DNA of 41,590 bases from JBFIHZ01 sp041601535 (GCA_041601535.1 JBFIHZ010000005.1:1-41590); one strand, 5' to 3'. Counted from the stretch's first letter, positions 1 through 8,287 are shown. Notes: generated by a model not told the origin, from the sequence alone. Program-made: numbers and translations.

Positions 1-94
1 CGACAACCAACCGGTCACCGCCCACCCCGACCAAACTTGCCCGCCAGCAAGAATCTGGACCGTTGGGGTAGGAGCGAGCGCGTGCAGCCGCCTT

Positions 95-120
95 CGCCAA
101 TGCGCGACAGCGCACTGGCG
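95..120. repeat. REP-like imperfect palindrome
   Basis: Two 11-base arms (95-105 and 110-120) pair at 10 of 11 positions around a GACA loop. The flank at 68-79 (GTAGGAGCGAGC) resembles the head of REP elements known from pseudomonads. I saw no second copy in this window, so the repeat assignment rests on resemblance only. Confidence 0.3.
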
Positions 121-170
121 GAGCAGGCAAACAAGCAAGCGACATCCCGCCCACTTACTAGCACCGCATA

Positions 171-197
171 AAAAAAGCCCCGGCGGGGCCGGGGCTT
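171..197 (-). terminator. Strong rho-independent terminator
   Basis: A perfect 9-bp stem (175-183 with 189-197) with a 5-base loop is followed on the minus strand by seven T residues (complement of 170-176). It would end transcripts coming from mnmG or from the structured RNA just upstream. On the plus strand there is no T tract, so it is directional. Confidence 0.85.
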
Positions 198-285
198 GAA
201 AGCGTATCGCTAAAGGCATAGAAGTGTGGGGACTGCCTGTCTAGAGGTGCGATACGCTAGGCACAGTCAACTTACACACTTAGCT
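171..285 (-). ncRNA. Candidate structured RNA with possible pseudoknot, ending in a terminator
   Basis: The stretch contains several mutually compatible or competing helices. A perfect 10-bp helix joins 201-210 with 249-258. A 7-bp helix joins 222-228 with 275-281 and is continued by 231-234 with 265-268 and 235-237 with 260-262. A small helix joins 214-218 with 234-238. The first two cross each other as an H-type pseudoknot, while the third competes with the second. On the minus strand the stretch runs straight into a rho-independent terminator. It may be an independent small RNA, the structured 3' end of the mnmG transcript, or a cis-regulatory RNA for a gene left of the window. I recognise no known RNA family and no convincing promoter. 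The 5' end given is only the outermost paired base plus a few nucleotides. Confidence 0.4.
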
Positions 286-360
286 TAATGATTTGGCGTT
301 AAGAAACTGTGAACGGATCGTTTCGAATTCGTAATAGTTCGGAAAACGGCCGAATAACGT

Positions 361-2259
361 TCAGGCAGCCTGTTTTGCAGCCTTTTTCAGGTGCACCATC
401 AACAGGGAAATGGCCGCAGGTGTGACGCCGGGTATGCGTGCGGCCTGGCCAATGGTGGCCGGTCGCGCGGCGGCCAGTTTTTCCGCCACTTCAGCGGAAA
501 GCCCTCGCACCGCTGAAAAATCGAAACTGTCTGATATTTCCTGTGATTCATGGCGGAGGCGGCGGGCAATTTCATCAGACTGCCGATCCAGATAGCCCGC
601 ATACCTGACCTGGATTTCCACCTGCTGCGCCACGCTGGCATCATCCACCCCCGGGCCGATGCCGTCGATGCCGACCAGGTCCGAGTAAGCCAGTTCCGGA
701 CGCTTCAGCAAATCCAGGGCACGGGATTCCTTGCTCAGGCGAATGCCGTAACGGGCCGTCAGGGCCTGCCCCAGTGCGTTATCCGGAGTGAACCAGATGT
801 CCTGTAAACGGCTGGCTTCAGCCTGAATTGCCTCACGCTTGCGGCTGAACGACTCCCAACGCCGGTCATCCACCAGCCCCAGTGCCCGTCCCGCTTCGGT
901 CAAACGCAGGTCTGCGTTGTCTTCACGCAGCTGCAAACGGTATTCAGCGCGGCTGGTGAACATACGGTAGGGTTCCAGCGTACCCTGGGTGACCAGGTCA
1001 TCAATCATCACGCCGATATACGCCTGGTCCCTGCGCAGCGTCCAGCGGTCCTGGCCTTGAGCCAGCCGGGCCGCATTGGCCCCGGCCACCAGGCCCTGCG
1101 CGGCAGCCTCTTCGTAACCGGTCGTGCCATTGATCTGACCGGCGAAGAACAAACCAGCGACATGCCGTGTTTCCAGGCTGGGGTGCAACTCGCGGGGATC
1201 AAAAAAGTCGTACTCAATGGCATAGCCGGGCCGGGTAATAAAGGCGTTTTCAAAACCACGAATGGAATGCACCAGGTCCAGCTGCACGTCAAACGGCAGG
1301 CTGGTGGAAATTCCATTGGGATACAGTTCGTGGGTATTCAGCCCTTCCGGCTCTATGAAAATCTGGTGACTGCCGCGCTCGGCGAAACGTACCACCTTGT
1401 CTTCAATCGACGGGCAATAGCGCGGCCCCACTCCCTCAATCGCGCCGCTGTACATGGGCGAGCGGTGCAGTGCGCGGCGGATAATCTCGTGGGTGCGCTC
1501 CGAGGTATGGGTTATCCAGCAGCACACCTGCTGCGGATGATCGTCGCTTGAACCCATATAGGAAAAGACCGGACGCGGTTCATCGCCAGGCTGCAGCTGC
1601 AAATCGCTGAAATCCACGGTTTTGCCATCAATTCGTGGTGGCGTTCCGGTTTTCAGCCGGGCCGTGGTGAAGGGCATTTCGCGCAGCCGCGCCGCCAGCG
1701 TGTTGGCGGGCGGATCGCCTGCGCGGCCGCCCTCGTGCGAAGTTTCGCCGACGTGTATTCTGCCCGCCAGGAAGGTTCCGGCGGTCAACACCACCGCGGC
1801 CGCATGAAATTCGAGCCCGGTGGCGGTGCGCACACCGCTGACCCGGTCAGCGCTTAACAGCAAATCATCCACCGCCGCCTGAAACATGAACAGGCCGGGC
1901 TGTTGCTCTACCGCCTTGCGGATAAAAGCCCGGTACAAGGCACGGTCACACTGCGCCCGGGTGGCTCTTACCGCTGGCCCTTTACTGGAATTGAGGGTGC
2001 GGAACTGGATGCCTGCAGCATCCGCCGCATGCGCCATGATGCCGCCCAGTGCATCAATTTCCTTTACCAGGTGGCCTTTGCCGATACCGCCTATGGCCGG
2101 ATTACAGCTCATCTGACCAATGGTTTCGATGTTATGCGTCAGCAGCAAGGTGGACGCGCCGGCCCGCGCCGAGGCGAGCGCTGCTTCGGTGCCGGCATGG
2201 CCGCCACCAATCACGATGACATCGAAAGTATTGTTGGCTGTTTTAGCGTGGTTTACCAC
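361..2259 (-). CDS. mnmG: tRNA uridine-5-carboxymethylaminomethyl synthesis enzyme MnmG (GidA)
   Basis: FAD-dependent enzyme that, with the GTPase MnmE, installs the (carboxymethyl)aminomethyl group at C5 of wobble U34 in certain tRNAs, using methylenetetrahydrofolate. The 632-residue protein has the FAD-binding motif GGGHAG (about residues 18-23). It also has the family blocks SCNPAIGGIGKGHLVKE, GPRYCPSIEDK with its conserved Cys, and FFAGQINGTTGYEEAAAQG, and the C-terminal helical domain ends in GVTPAAISLLMVHLKK. Length matches the family (about 630). The start is a GTG codon; the FAD motif sits at the usual distance from it, and I see only a weak ribosome binding site. In many gammaproteobacteria rsmG follows directly, but here the next 360 bases hold a structured RNA and a terminator instead. 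Function is near certain by family. Confidence 0.97.
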   Translation of the reverse strand: MVNHAKTANNTFDVIVIGGGHAGTEAALASARAGASTLLLTHNIETIGQMSCNPAIGGIGKGHLVKEIDALGGIMAHAADAAGIQFRTLNSSKGPAVRATRAQCDRALYRAFIRKAVEQQPGLFMFQAAVDDLLLSADRVSGVRTATGLEFHAAAVVLTAGTFLAGRIHVGETSHEGGRAGDPPANTLAARLREMPFTTARLKTGTPPRIDGKTVDFSDLQLQPGDEPRPVFSYMGSSDDHPQQVCCWITHTSERTHEIIRRALHRSPMYSGAIEGVGPRYCPSIEDKVVRFAERGSHQIFIEPEGLNTHELYPNGISTSLPFDVQLDLVHSIRGFENAFITRPGYAIEYDFFDPRELHPSLETRHVAGLFFAGQINGTTGYEEAAAQGLVAGANAARLAQGQDRWTLRRDQAYIGVMIDDLVTQGTLEPYRMFTSRAEYRLQLREDNADLRLTEAGRALGLVDDRRWESFSRKREAIQAEASRLQDIWFTPDNALGQALTARYGIRLSKESRALDLLKRPELAYSDLVGIDGIGPGVDDASVAQQVEIQVRYAGYLDRQSDEIARRLRHESQEISDSFDFSAVRGLSAEVAEKLAAARPATIGQAARIPGVTPAAISLLMVHLKKAAKQAA

Positions 2260-2351
2260 GGCGGCTTACCCGGCGAAAAAGGGGACATATTCTAACGGAA
2301 ATCAACCAGATAATGCATTATTCCGTGGAAATCAGCACGCCGCGGCCAGCG

Positions 2352-2370
2352 CCAGGGCCGTCAGCCCTGG
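2352..2370 (-). terminator. Stem-loop just after the lipoprotein gene
   Basis: Perfect 7-bp inverted repeat (2352-2358 with 2364-2370) and a 5-base loop, 4 bases past the stop codon of the minus-strand lipoprotein gene. There is no T tract, so it may be a 3'-end stabilising hairpin rather than an intrinsic terminator. Confidence 0.4.
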
Positions 2371-2373
2371 GGG

Positions 2374-3390
2374 TCAATCGTCGCGCGTACGGTCTGACCC
2401 TCTGGCCCTTCCTGAGTTGCCGCGCGTGGACATGCGCGGACTGCGGTAACTGCCGCTGGAAGGCTCAGGGCGGGACGGCGGAGTATAGGCCGGTGCGGCC
2501 GCAGGCGCGGACGGAACGGGCCTGGTGGCCCCACGCGGCTGGACTCGGGGGGTGGACACAGGCCGGGTGTTGACCGGGGCTACCACGGCGCCCGGCGCCG
2601 GCTGTTGCGTTGGCTGTTGTGTTGGCTGCTGCCCGGGTTGTGGGCGGGTGGGCTGTGTTCTGTTGGGCCCGACTTTATTTTCACTGCCACTGACAATTAC
2701 CATGCCGCGGTCACGGCCTCCACTGGATGGCGCTACTGACACCCTGCGTTGCGTTGCCACCGGCTGATCCGGCCGGGACCGCTGCCGGTCGCGAGACATG
2801 CCATCGAGATCACGGCCACCGCGGTCCAATCCGCCCCGGTATTCACCACCGGTGGCCAGACCACCGCGGCTGCCGGCGGGTGGGGGCGCGCGCCGGCCGG
2901 TGGCACCATAACCCCGGTTGTAATAGGCGTGACGATAAGACGGCCAGTACGGGTGGTAGCCGCCATACCAGCCACCCCAGGCGTAATGGGGCCGATACCA
3001 GGGGTGCCAGGCATACGGGCCATACCAGCCGGAATAATAATGCGGGTAGTACCATGGGCCGTAATAGGGATAGCCAAAGCTCATCCCGAACGTAAATGCA
3101 GAGCCGCGTGATGGACGGTAGTGATGATTACCGAAATAGAAGTAATCCATCGACCACCACGGGTACCAGGCGGCATCGGAATAGACTATGTGGGTGGTAT
3201 AGCTGCCGCTGTAATTACCGTAACCGTCATCGTAGGCGTCATCGTAACCGTCGTACGCGCCGTCCTCGGCATATACTTCGTAGTCCGACTCGACCACCGG
3301 GTGATGCGAAGTAACACATCCGGTGAGGATAACAGCCAGCAACAAGGTGGTCGGTGTGGACAGCAAACGGGTTAAGAGATACCGCTTCAC
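2374..3390 (-). CDS. Aromatic-rich outer-membrane-type lipoprotein, function unknown
   Basis: I do not recognise a named family. The 338-residue product starts with a lipoprotein signal: a charged N-terminus, a hydrophobic stretch and the lipobox LTGC with the acylated Cys at residue 25. Val at +2 suggests outer-membrane sorting. Three compositional zones follow: acidic Tyr/Asp/Gly (about 33-62), a zone extremely rich in Tyr, Trp, Gly, Pro and His (about 65-150), and a disordered Arg/Pro/Ser/Gln-rich tail with short QQPT repeats (about 245-260). There is no enzyme motif. The start is GTG with a poor ribosome site. It is separated from mnmG by about 115 bases and a hairpin, so it is probably transcribed on its own from the promoter region holding the dyad at 3420-3437. 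A surface or envelope-associated structural role is a guess from composition alone. Confidence 0.75.
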   Translation of the reverse strand: MKRYLLTRLLSTPTTLLLAVILTGCVTSHHPVVESDYEVYAEDGAYDGYDDAYDDGYGNYSGSYTTHIVYSDAAWYPWWSMDYFYFGNHHYRPSRGSAFTFGMSFGYPYYGPWYYPHYYSGWYGPYAWHPWYRPHYAWGGWYGGYHPYWPSYRHAYYNRGYGATGRRAPPPAGSRGGLATGGEYRGGLDRGGRDLDGMSRDRQRSRPDQPVATQRRVSVAPSSGGRDRGMVIVSGSENKVGPNRTQPTRPQPGQQPTQQPTQQPAPGAVVAPVNTRPVSTPRVQPRGATRPVPSAPAAAPAYTPPSRPEPSSGSYRSPRMSTRGNSGRARGSDRTRDD

Positions 3391-3419
3391 TATTTTGCCC
3401 CAGATAAATATGGAATACG

Positions 3420-3437
3420 CTCCATGATGGCATGGAG
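3420..3437. promoter_or_regulatory. Perfect dyad upstream of the lipoprotein gene
   Basis: CTCCATG and CATGGAG face each other around a 4-base spacer (3427-3430), centred about 40 bases before the GTG start of the aromatic-rich lipoprotein. This could be an operator or a leader hairpin. It sits in the only sizeable gap between the divergent lipoprotein and 69-residue genes. Confidence 0.3.
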
Positions 3438-3571
3438 ATTAGCATGTTCCGGCTGAACCTTGCCTGAATATCGCTGTAAGCCATTAGAATCATTACCGGT
3501 CCATATGGTTCCCCGTAACCCTGGCGGAACCCGGGTCGGGTCAGTCATGACAACAGAGGATTCCGGTACAG

Positions 3572-3781
3572 ATGAGCCAGACCATTCAGGAAATTCAGGG
3601 CTATGCCATCGTGGTGAATAAAGTGGCATTTGTCACCCGCGTGTTCAAGGCCGAGCAGGACGAAGGCTACCAGTTCAATATTGGCATGCTCGGTGATGTG
3701 CGGCTGTCACCGCGCTTTCCCACCCGGCACGATGCGGACCTGGAGCGCGAGCTGCTGTTAAAAGCCATACGCGAAGAATGA
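3572..3781 (+). CDS. Small soluble protein of unknown function (69 aa)
   Basis: No family is recognised. The 69-residue product has no signal peptide, membrane segment or Cys. It looks like a small alpha/beta domain: a strand-rich N-terminal half (IQGYAIVVNKVAFVTRVF, then a QFNIGML strand) and a charged C-terminal helix (HDADLERELLLKAIREE). The ATG has a GAGGA ribosome site about 11 bases upstream. It is transcribed away from the lipoprotein gene and converges on pepN with a palindrome between them, so it appears to be a single-gene unit. Codon use looks like that of its neighbours. The amphipathic composition and clear ribosome site make a real gene likely. Confidence 0.65.
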   Translation: MSQTIQEIQGYAIVVNKVAFVTRVFKAEQDEGYQFNIGMLGDVRLSPRFPTRHDADLERELLLKAIREE

Positions 3782-3821
3782 AGTCGGCGATATGGCCAGC
3801 GGCATACGCGGCCGGAGACAG

Positions 3822-3845
3822 GCCAGGCCTGCCCGCCAGCCTGGC
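3822..3845. terminator. Palindrome between convergent genes
   Basis: Perfect 7-bp arms (3822-3828 and 3839-3845) around a 10-base loop, abutting the pepN stop codon and lying 41 bases after the 69-aa gene. The position suits a shared transcription end, but T tracts are lacking on both strands. Confidence 0.4.
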
Positions 3846-6488
3846 TTACGCCGTTGCAAGCTTCAACGCGTTACCCACAATCTCGGCCACATCAGCACTG
3901 AGTTCCGGTGTCGCTGCAATGCGCTGCAGTTCCGCCTGGATCAGCTGCTGACGGTCGGCGTCATAGCGTTTCCAGCTGTTGAACGCACCCACCATGCGTG
4001 CCGACACCTGCGGATTGAGCCGGTTCAACTCAATAACCCGGTCAGCCAGGAAGCGGTAACCTGCCCCGGATGCGGTGTGAAAACCGGTGGGGTTGGACAT
4101 GGAAAAAGCGCCGACCAGCGAACGCACTTTGTTGGGGTTGGTGAGGCTGAATGCAGGGTGATCCATCAGACCAACCACCCGCTCAACCGTTCCGGCACCC
4201 GGCTGCATGGCCTGCAGCGCGAACCACTTGTCCATCACCAGCGGATCATGCGACCAGCTTTGCTCAAACGAAGCCAGCGCTGCGTCGGCTTCATCCGCCG
4301 AAACAAATACCAGGCTTCCCAGAGCGGCCAGGGTATCGGTCATATTGTCGCTGGCCGCCAGTTGCGCGGTGGCCAGGCCAACATCCTGCTCGTTTTCCAC
4401 CAGGTAGGAGAGACACAGGTTTTTCAGGCTGCGGCGGGCCACCGACGGCGCTGAGTTTTCGTACGGCTCCGCCAGGTTCAGGCGATGGTAAACCTCCAGG
4501 AATTCATCCCGCAGACCAGCCGCCAGGGCTTGTTTGACGAACCGCCGGGCGGCGTGAATGCCGTCGACATCAATCACCGGCAGCTGTTCGCCCAGGTATA
4601 ACTCGCCCGGCAGGCTCATGGCTTCCGCCAGCAAGGCCGGATCCGCTTGCTGATCCGTCAGCAGGGTAAGAAACGCCTGTTGCAGGGGTTGGCTCAGCTG
4701 CATGTCCTTGCCTGCGCCAAGACGCTGGCAATTGCCGATGATTTCCTGTTGCGCCAACAGTTGTGCGGCTTCCCAGCGGATGAACGGGTCGGGGTCGTGC
4801 TGCATCAGCACGGATAATTCTTCTGCGCTGTAATCACAGTGCAATTTGACTGGCGCGGAAAAATCCCTCAACACCGCGGGCACCGGATTGCACGGCACAT
4901 TCTCAAATACGAACGTCTGCTCGCTTTCCCGCAGCTGCAGCAGGCGTGTGGTGGCACCGGCAACGTCCTCACCGGCTAACTGCAACGGTATTTCCTCGCC
5001 CGCTGGGGTCAACAGGCCCACCGCCACTGGTATCAGCAAATCCTGCTTGATCGGCTGGTCGTGCGTGGGCGGGGTGTGTTGCGACAGGTGCAGAGTGAAC
5101 TTGCGCTGCTGCGCATCGTACTCACGCCGCACGGTCACCTCTGGCGTGCCTGACTGGCCATACCAGCGGCCAAACTGCTGCAGGTCGGCGTCATTGGCAT
5201 CGGCCATGGCGGCGAGGAAATCATCGCAGGTGACTGCCTGGCCGTCGTGCCGCTGGAAGTACAGCTTCATGCCTTTCTGAAAGCCTTCCTCGCCCAGCAG
5301 GGTATGGTACATGCGGACAATCGTGGCCCCTTTCTGATACACCGTCATGGTGTAGAAATTATTGATTTCCTGGTATTGGTCGGGCCGGATGGGGTGGGCC
5401 ATCGGGCCACAGTCCTCGGGAAACTGGCGGCTGCGTAACTCGCGCACGTCCTGGATCCGCTTGACGGCGCGGGACTGCATGTCGGAGGTAAACTCCTGGT
5501 CGCGGAAAACCGTCAGGCCTTCCTTCAGCGTGAGCTGAAACCAGTCCTGGCAGGTCACCCGGTTGCCAGTCCAGTTATGGAAATACTCGTGACCTATCAC
5601 CGCTTCAATGCCCTGGTAATCGGCGTCCGTGGCAGTATCCGGCCGGGCCAGAACATACTTGGAATTGAAGATATTCAGTGACTTGTTTTCCATCGCCCCC
5701 ATGTTGAAATCATCGGTGGCAACGATGTTATAGATGTCCAGGTCATATTCCAGATCAAAACGGTCTTCGTCCCATTTCATCGAGTTGATCAGCGACTCCA
5801 TGGCATAGTCGCACTTGTCCAGGTTCTGCTTTTCGACATACACACGCAAGGTAACCTTGCGCCCGCTCCGGGTGGTGAAATGGTTTTCGATATGCGCCAG
5901 ATCGCCGGCCACGAGCGCAAACAGATAACAGGGCTTGGAGTGCGGGTCCTGCCAGCGCACCCAGTGCCGCCCATCCGCCAGTTCACCAGATTCCACCGCG
6001 TTGCCATTGCTCAACAGAACCGGGTAACGTGCTTTGTCGGCCACCAGCGTGACGTCGTAACGGGTCATTACATCGGGCCGGTCAGGGAAATAGGTGATTT
6101 TGCGAAAGCCCTCGGCTTCGCACTGGGTGAGCAAAAATTCGCCGGACGGATACAGGCCTTCCAACGCCGTATTGGCTTCCGGGCGCGTACGCACCACGGT
6201 GGTTACCGTGCATTCCGCCGGAGCCTGGTGTATGACCAGCCGTTCCGCCTCCACGGTATACTCATCCGCCATCAGCACCTGGCCATCCACCGACAATTCA
6301 ACCAGCTCGAGATTCTGGCCGTCGAGAACGATTTCCCGGCTTTCACCGAGGGCGGAAAGGCGCATTTCCGCAGAAACGGTAGTCACGTCATGCGCTATAT
6401 CAAAACGCAGTTCCACCGCTGCAAGCCGCCATGGGTAGGGCGAATAGTCCAACCGCCGGACCGGCTGGCGTGCGTTACCTTCTTTCAT
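3846..6488 (-). CDS. pepN: Aminopeptidase N (M1 family zinc metallopeptidase)
   Basis: Cytoplasmic zinc aminopeptidase that removes N-terminal residues from peptides in the last steps of protein turnover. The 880-residue protein aligns end to end with the E. coli enzyme (870). It carries the exopeptidase motif GAMEN at 264-268, the zinc motif HEYFH at 300-304 and the third zinc ligand Glu323, exactly 19 residues after the second His. The N-terminal beta domain contains the blocks NTALEGLYPSGEFLLTQCEAEG and RPDVMTRY. The C-terminal helical domain ends with the family's NPNKVRSLVGAFSMSNPTGFH block. The start is ATG with only a weak ribosome site. It faces the plus-strand ammonia-lyase gene across about 130 bases that must hold both promoters. 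No anomaly is seen. Confidence 0.98.
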   Translation of the reverse strand: MKEGNARQPVRRLDYSPYPWRLAAVELRFDIAHDVTTVSAEMRLSALGESREIVLDGQNLELVELSVDGQVLMADEYTVEAERLVIHQAPAECTVTTVVRTRPEANTALEGLYPSGEFLLTQCEAEGFRKITYFPDRPDVMTRYDVTLVADKARYPVLLSNGNAVESGELADGRHWVRWQDPHSKPCYLFALVAGDLAHIENHFTTRSGRKVTLRVYVEKQNLDKCDYAMESLINSMKWDEDRFDLEYDLDIYNIVATDDFNMGAMENKSLNIFNSKYVLARPDTATDADYQGIEAVIGHEYFHNWTGNRVTCQDWFQLTLKEGLTVFRDQEFTSDMQSRAVKRIQDVRELRSRQFPEDCGPMAHPIRPDQYQEINNFYTMTVYQKGATIVRMYHTLLGEEGFQKGMKLYFQRHDGQAVTCDDFLAAMADANDADLQQFGRWYGQSGTPEVTVRREYDAQQRKFTLHLSQHTPPTHDQPIKQDLLIPVAVGLLTPAGEEIPLQLAGEDVAGATTRLLQLRESEQTFVFENVPCNPVPAVLRDFSAPVKLHCDYSAEELSVLMQHDPDPFIRWEAAQLLAQQEIIGNCQRLGAGKDMQLSQPLQQAFLTLLTDQQADPALLAEAMSLPGELYLGEQLPVIDVDGIHAARRFVKQALAAGLRDEFLEVYHRLNLAEPYENSAPSVARRSLKNLCLSYLVENEQDVGLATAQLAASDNMTDTLAALGSLVFVSADEADAALASFEQSWSHDPLVMDKWFALQAMQPGAGTVERVVGLMDHPAFSLTNPNKVRSLVGAFSMSNPTGFHTASGAGYRFLADRVIELNRLNPQVSARMVGAFNSWKRYDADRQQLIQAELQRIAATPELSADVAEIVGNALKLATA

Positions 6489-6617
6489 GTGATTTATCCG
6501 TTACGTATTCGGTTGTTTGCCGTATAAACACAGACTGGTTTTACGGCCTAAAGGGCCAGTATTATAGGCTGTTCAAACAGACACCGCATCGTTCGCACCG
6601 AGGAACTGTCAATCGCC

Positions 6618-7598
6618 ATGCACACCACCCACGGCACGCTGGATATCCCGGATATCGAAGATATTCACCTGGCACATGCACGCATCCGCAAAAACGTCCG
6701 CCAAACACCTTCCTTCGAAGATGAGGATCTGAGTACCGCGCTGGGTTGCCGGCTGGTGTGCAAATGCGAGAACCTGCAACGCACCGGATCATTCAAACTG
6801 CGCGGTGCCAGCAATGCGGTTGCCCGCCTGCGGGAACAGGGCATCGAAGGACCGGTGGCCACGCATTCGTCGGGTAACCACGGCGCCGCGTTGGCGCTGG
6901 CGGCACGGCTGGATGGACGCGAAGCGCATGTGGTGATGCCAGAAAATGCTTCCGCGGTCAAAGTGGAAGCAGTGCGCCAGCATGGCGCGACCGTGCATTT
7001 CTGCGCGCCCGGCCACCAGGACCGGGAAGCCGGCCTGGCCCGGCTGGTGGCCCGCGGCCATATCCCCATCCCGCCCTTTGACCATGCCGATATCATTGCC
7101 GGCCAGGGCACGGCCGCACTGGAGTTATGGCAATTCCGCCCCGAGCTGGATGTGCTGGTGGCGCCGGTGGGTGGAGGCGGCTTGATCGCCGGCAGCTCAA
7201 TCGCCACCGCTTCGCGCGGGGTAACGGTATACGCGGCAGAGCCGGCCGGGGCGGCCGATACCGCAGCCAGCCTGGAGCAGGGAGAGCGGGTAACCCAATG
7301 GCCCATCGACACCATTGCCGATGGCTTGAGGGCGCTGGTAGGCAAGCGCAATTTCGCGGTGATTCAGTCCGGCGTCAAACAGGTGCTGACGGCAGATGAC
7401 GATGAAATACGCCAGGCCATGATGCTGTTCTGGCACCACACCCGCATGCTTATTGAACCGTCTTCAGCGGTGGTGATAGCGGCTATCATGAAACACCGGG
7501 ATCTGTTCGCCGCACATGCCGTCGGTGCCATTATTACCGGTGGAAACATCACGCCACAGGAATGGACCCGGCTGACCATGCAGAGCCCTTCCCCATGA
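6618..7598 (+). CDS. PLP-dependent threonine dehydratase / serine racemase-like enzyme
   Basis: Fold-type II PLP enzyme of the serine/threonine dehydratase-racemase group. The 326-residue sequence shows the PLP lysine in GSFKLRGA (Lys60), the Asn loop SSGNHGA (84-90) and the phosphate-binding glycine loop GGGGLIAG (about 185-192). It lacks the C-terminal ACT-like regulatory domain of biosynthetic IlvA, so it is a short, catabolic-type or racemase-type enzyme. Threonine/serine ammonia-lyase, serine racemase and threo-3-hydroxyaspartate ammonia-lyase all fit, and sequence alone does not decide. ATG start, with a GAGGA about 12 bases upstream. Its stop overlaps the start of tag in an ATGA, so the two are co-translated, an unusual pairing. 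Confidence 0.88.
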   Translation: MHTTHGTLDIPDIEDIHLAHARIRKNVRQTPSFEDEDLSTALGCRLVCKCENLQRTGSFKLRGASNAVARLREQGIEGPVATHSSGNHGAALALAARLDGREAHVVMPENASAVKVEAVRQHGATVHFCAPGHQDREAGLARLVARGHIPIPPFDHADIIAGQGTAALELWQFRPELDVLVAPVGGGGLIAGSSIATASRGVTVYAAEPAGAADTAASLEQGERVTQWPIDTIADGLRALVGKRNFAVIQSGVKQVLTADDDEIRQAMMLFWHHTRMLIEPSSAVVIAAIMKHRDLFAAHAVGAIITGGNITPQEWTRLTMQSPSP

Positions 7599-8170
7599 CC
7601 CAACGCTGCAGCTGGGCTGGCACAGATCCACTGTATGTCAGCTACCACGATAACGAGTGGGGCAGGCCACTGAGCGATGAAAACGGGCTGTTCGAAATGC
7701 TCACGCTGGAAGGTGCGCAGGCGGGATTAAGCTGGCTGACCATCCTGCGCAAACGGCAAGGTTACCGCGAAGCATTTGCCGGTTTTGACCCCCAGCGTGT
7801 GGCTGGTTTCAGTGAACAGCGGCTGCAGCAACTGGTGCAAAACCCGGCCATTGTGCGGCATCGCGGCAAGATCGATTCCACCATCAACAACGCCCGGCGC
7901 ATTTTGGCGCTGTGGGATTCCGGCCGCACCCTGAGTGAAACCCTGTGGTCGTTTGTCGATGGTCAGCCAGTGCAAAACCACTGGACTTCAATGGCGCAAG
8001 TGCCTTCCAGCACGCCGGCATCAAGCGCCATGAGCCGCCACCTGAAGAAGCTGGGCTTCCGGTTTGTGGGTGAAACCACGTGTTACTCGTTGATGCAAGC
8101 GGCCGGCATGGTAAACGATCATCTGGTGGACTGCCCCGAGCACCCCACCTGCCAGAAGCTGTCCCGCTGA
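7595..8170 (+). CDS. tag: DNA-3-methyladenine glycosylase I
   Basis: Base-excision repair glycosylase that removes 3-methyladenine from alkylated DNA. The 191-residue product matches E. coli Tag (187) throughout. The zinc ligands are visible at Cys5 and His18 near the N-terminus, and as His and Cys in NDHLVDC near the C-terminus. The active-site block LEGAQAGLSW and the HhH region with RHRGKI are intact. I chose the ATG at 7595, which overlaps the previous stop codon as ATGA. An in-frame ATG at 7562 would add 11 residues lying inside the upstream gene and place MTQRC too far from the start for the family. Translation is probably coupled to the ammonia-lyase gene. Not obviously linked to an Ada-type regulator here. 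Confidence 0.96.
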   Translation: MTQRCSWAGTDPLYVSYHDNEWGRPLSDENGLFEMLTLEGAQAGLSWLTILRKRQGYREAFAGFDPQRVAGFSEQRLQQLVQNPAIVRHRGKIDSTINNARRILALWDSGRTLSETLWSFVDGQPVQNHWTSMAQVPSSTPASSAMSRHLKKLGFRFVGETTCYSLMQAAGMVNDHLVDCPEHPTCQKLSR

Positions 8171-8195
8171 AGCAGCCGCCGTTTGCATACCCCGT

Positions 8196-8217
8196 CAGCC
8201 GGAATTCGGCCCGGCTG
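8196..8217. terminator. Stem-loop between tag and yajQ
   Basis: Perfect 7-bp arms (8196-8202 and 8211-8217) with an 8-base loop, between the convergent tag and yajQ genes. There is no T tract on either side, so its role in ending transcription is a positional inference. Confidence 0.35.
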
Positions 8218-8287
8218 GCAGCACGGATGTCAGGCTAAGCCGGTCAACGCCAGTGCGGTACGGCCGGGGAAATGATAATGCGTCGGG

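Noticed and set aside
1..360. Replication origin beside mnmG
   Set aside because: mnmG often lies near oriC, but I found no cluster of DnaA boxes here.
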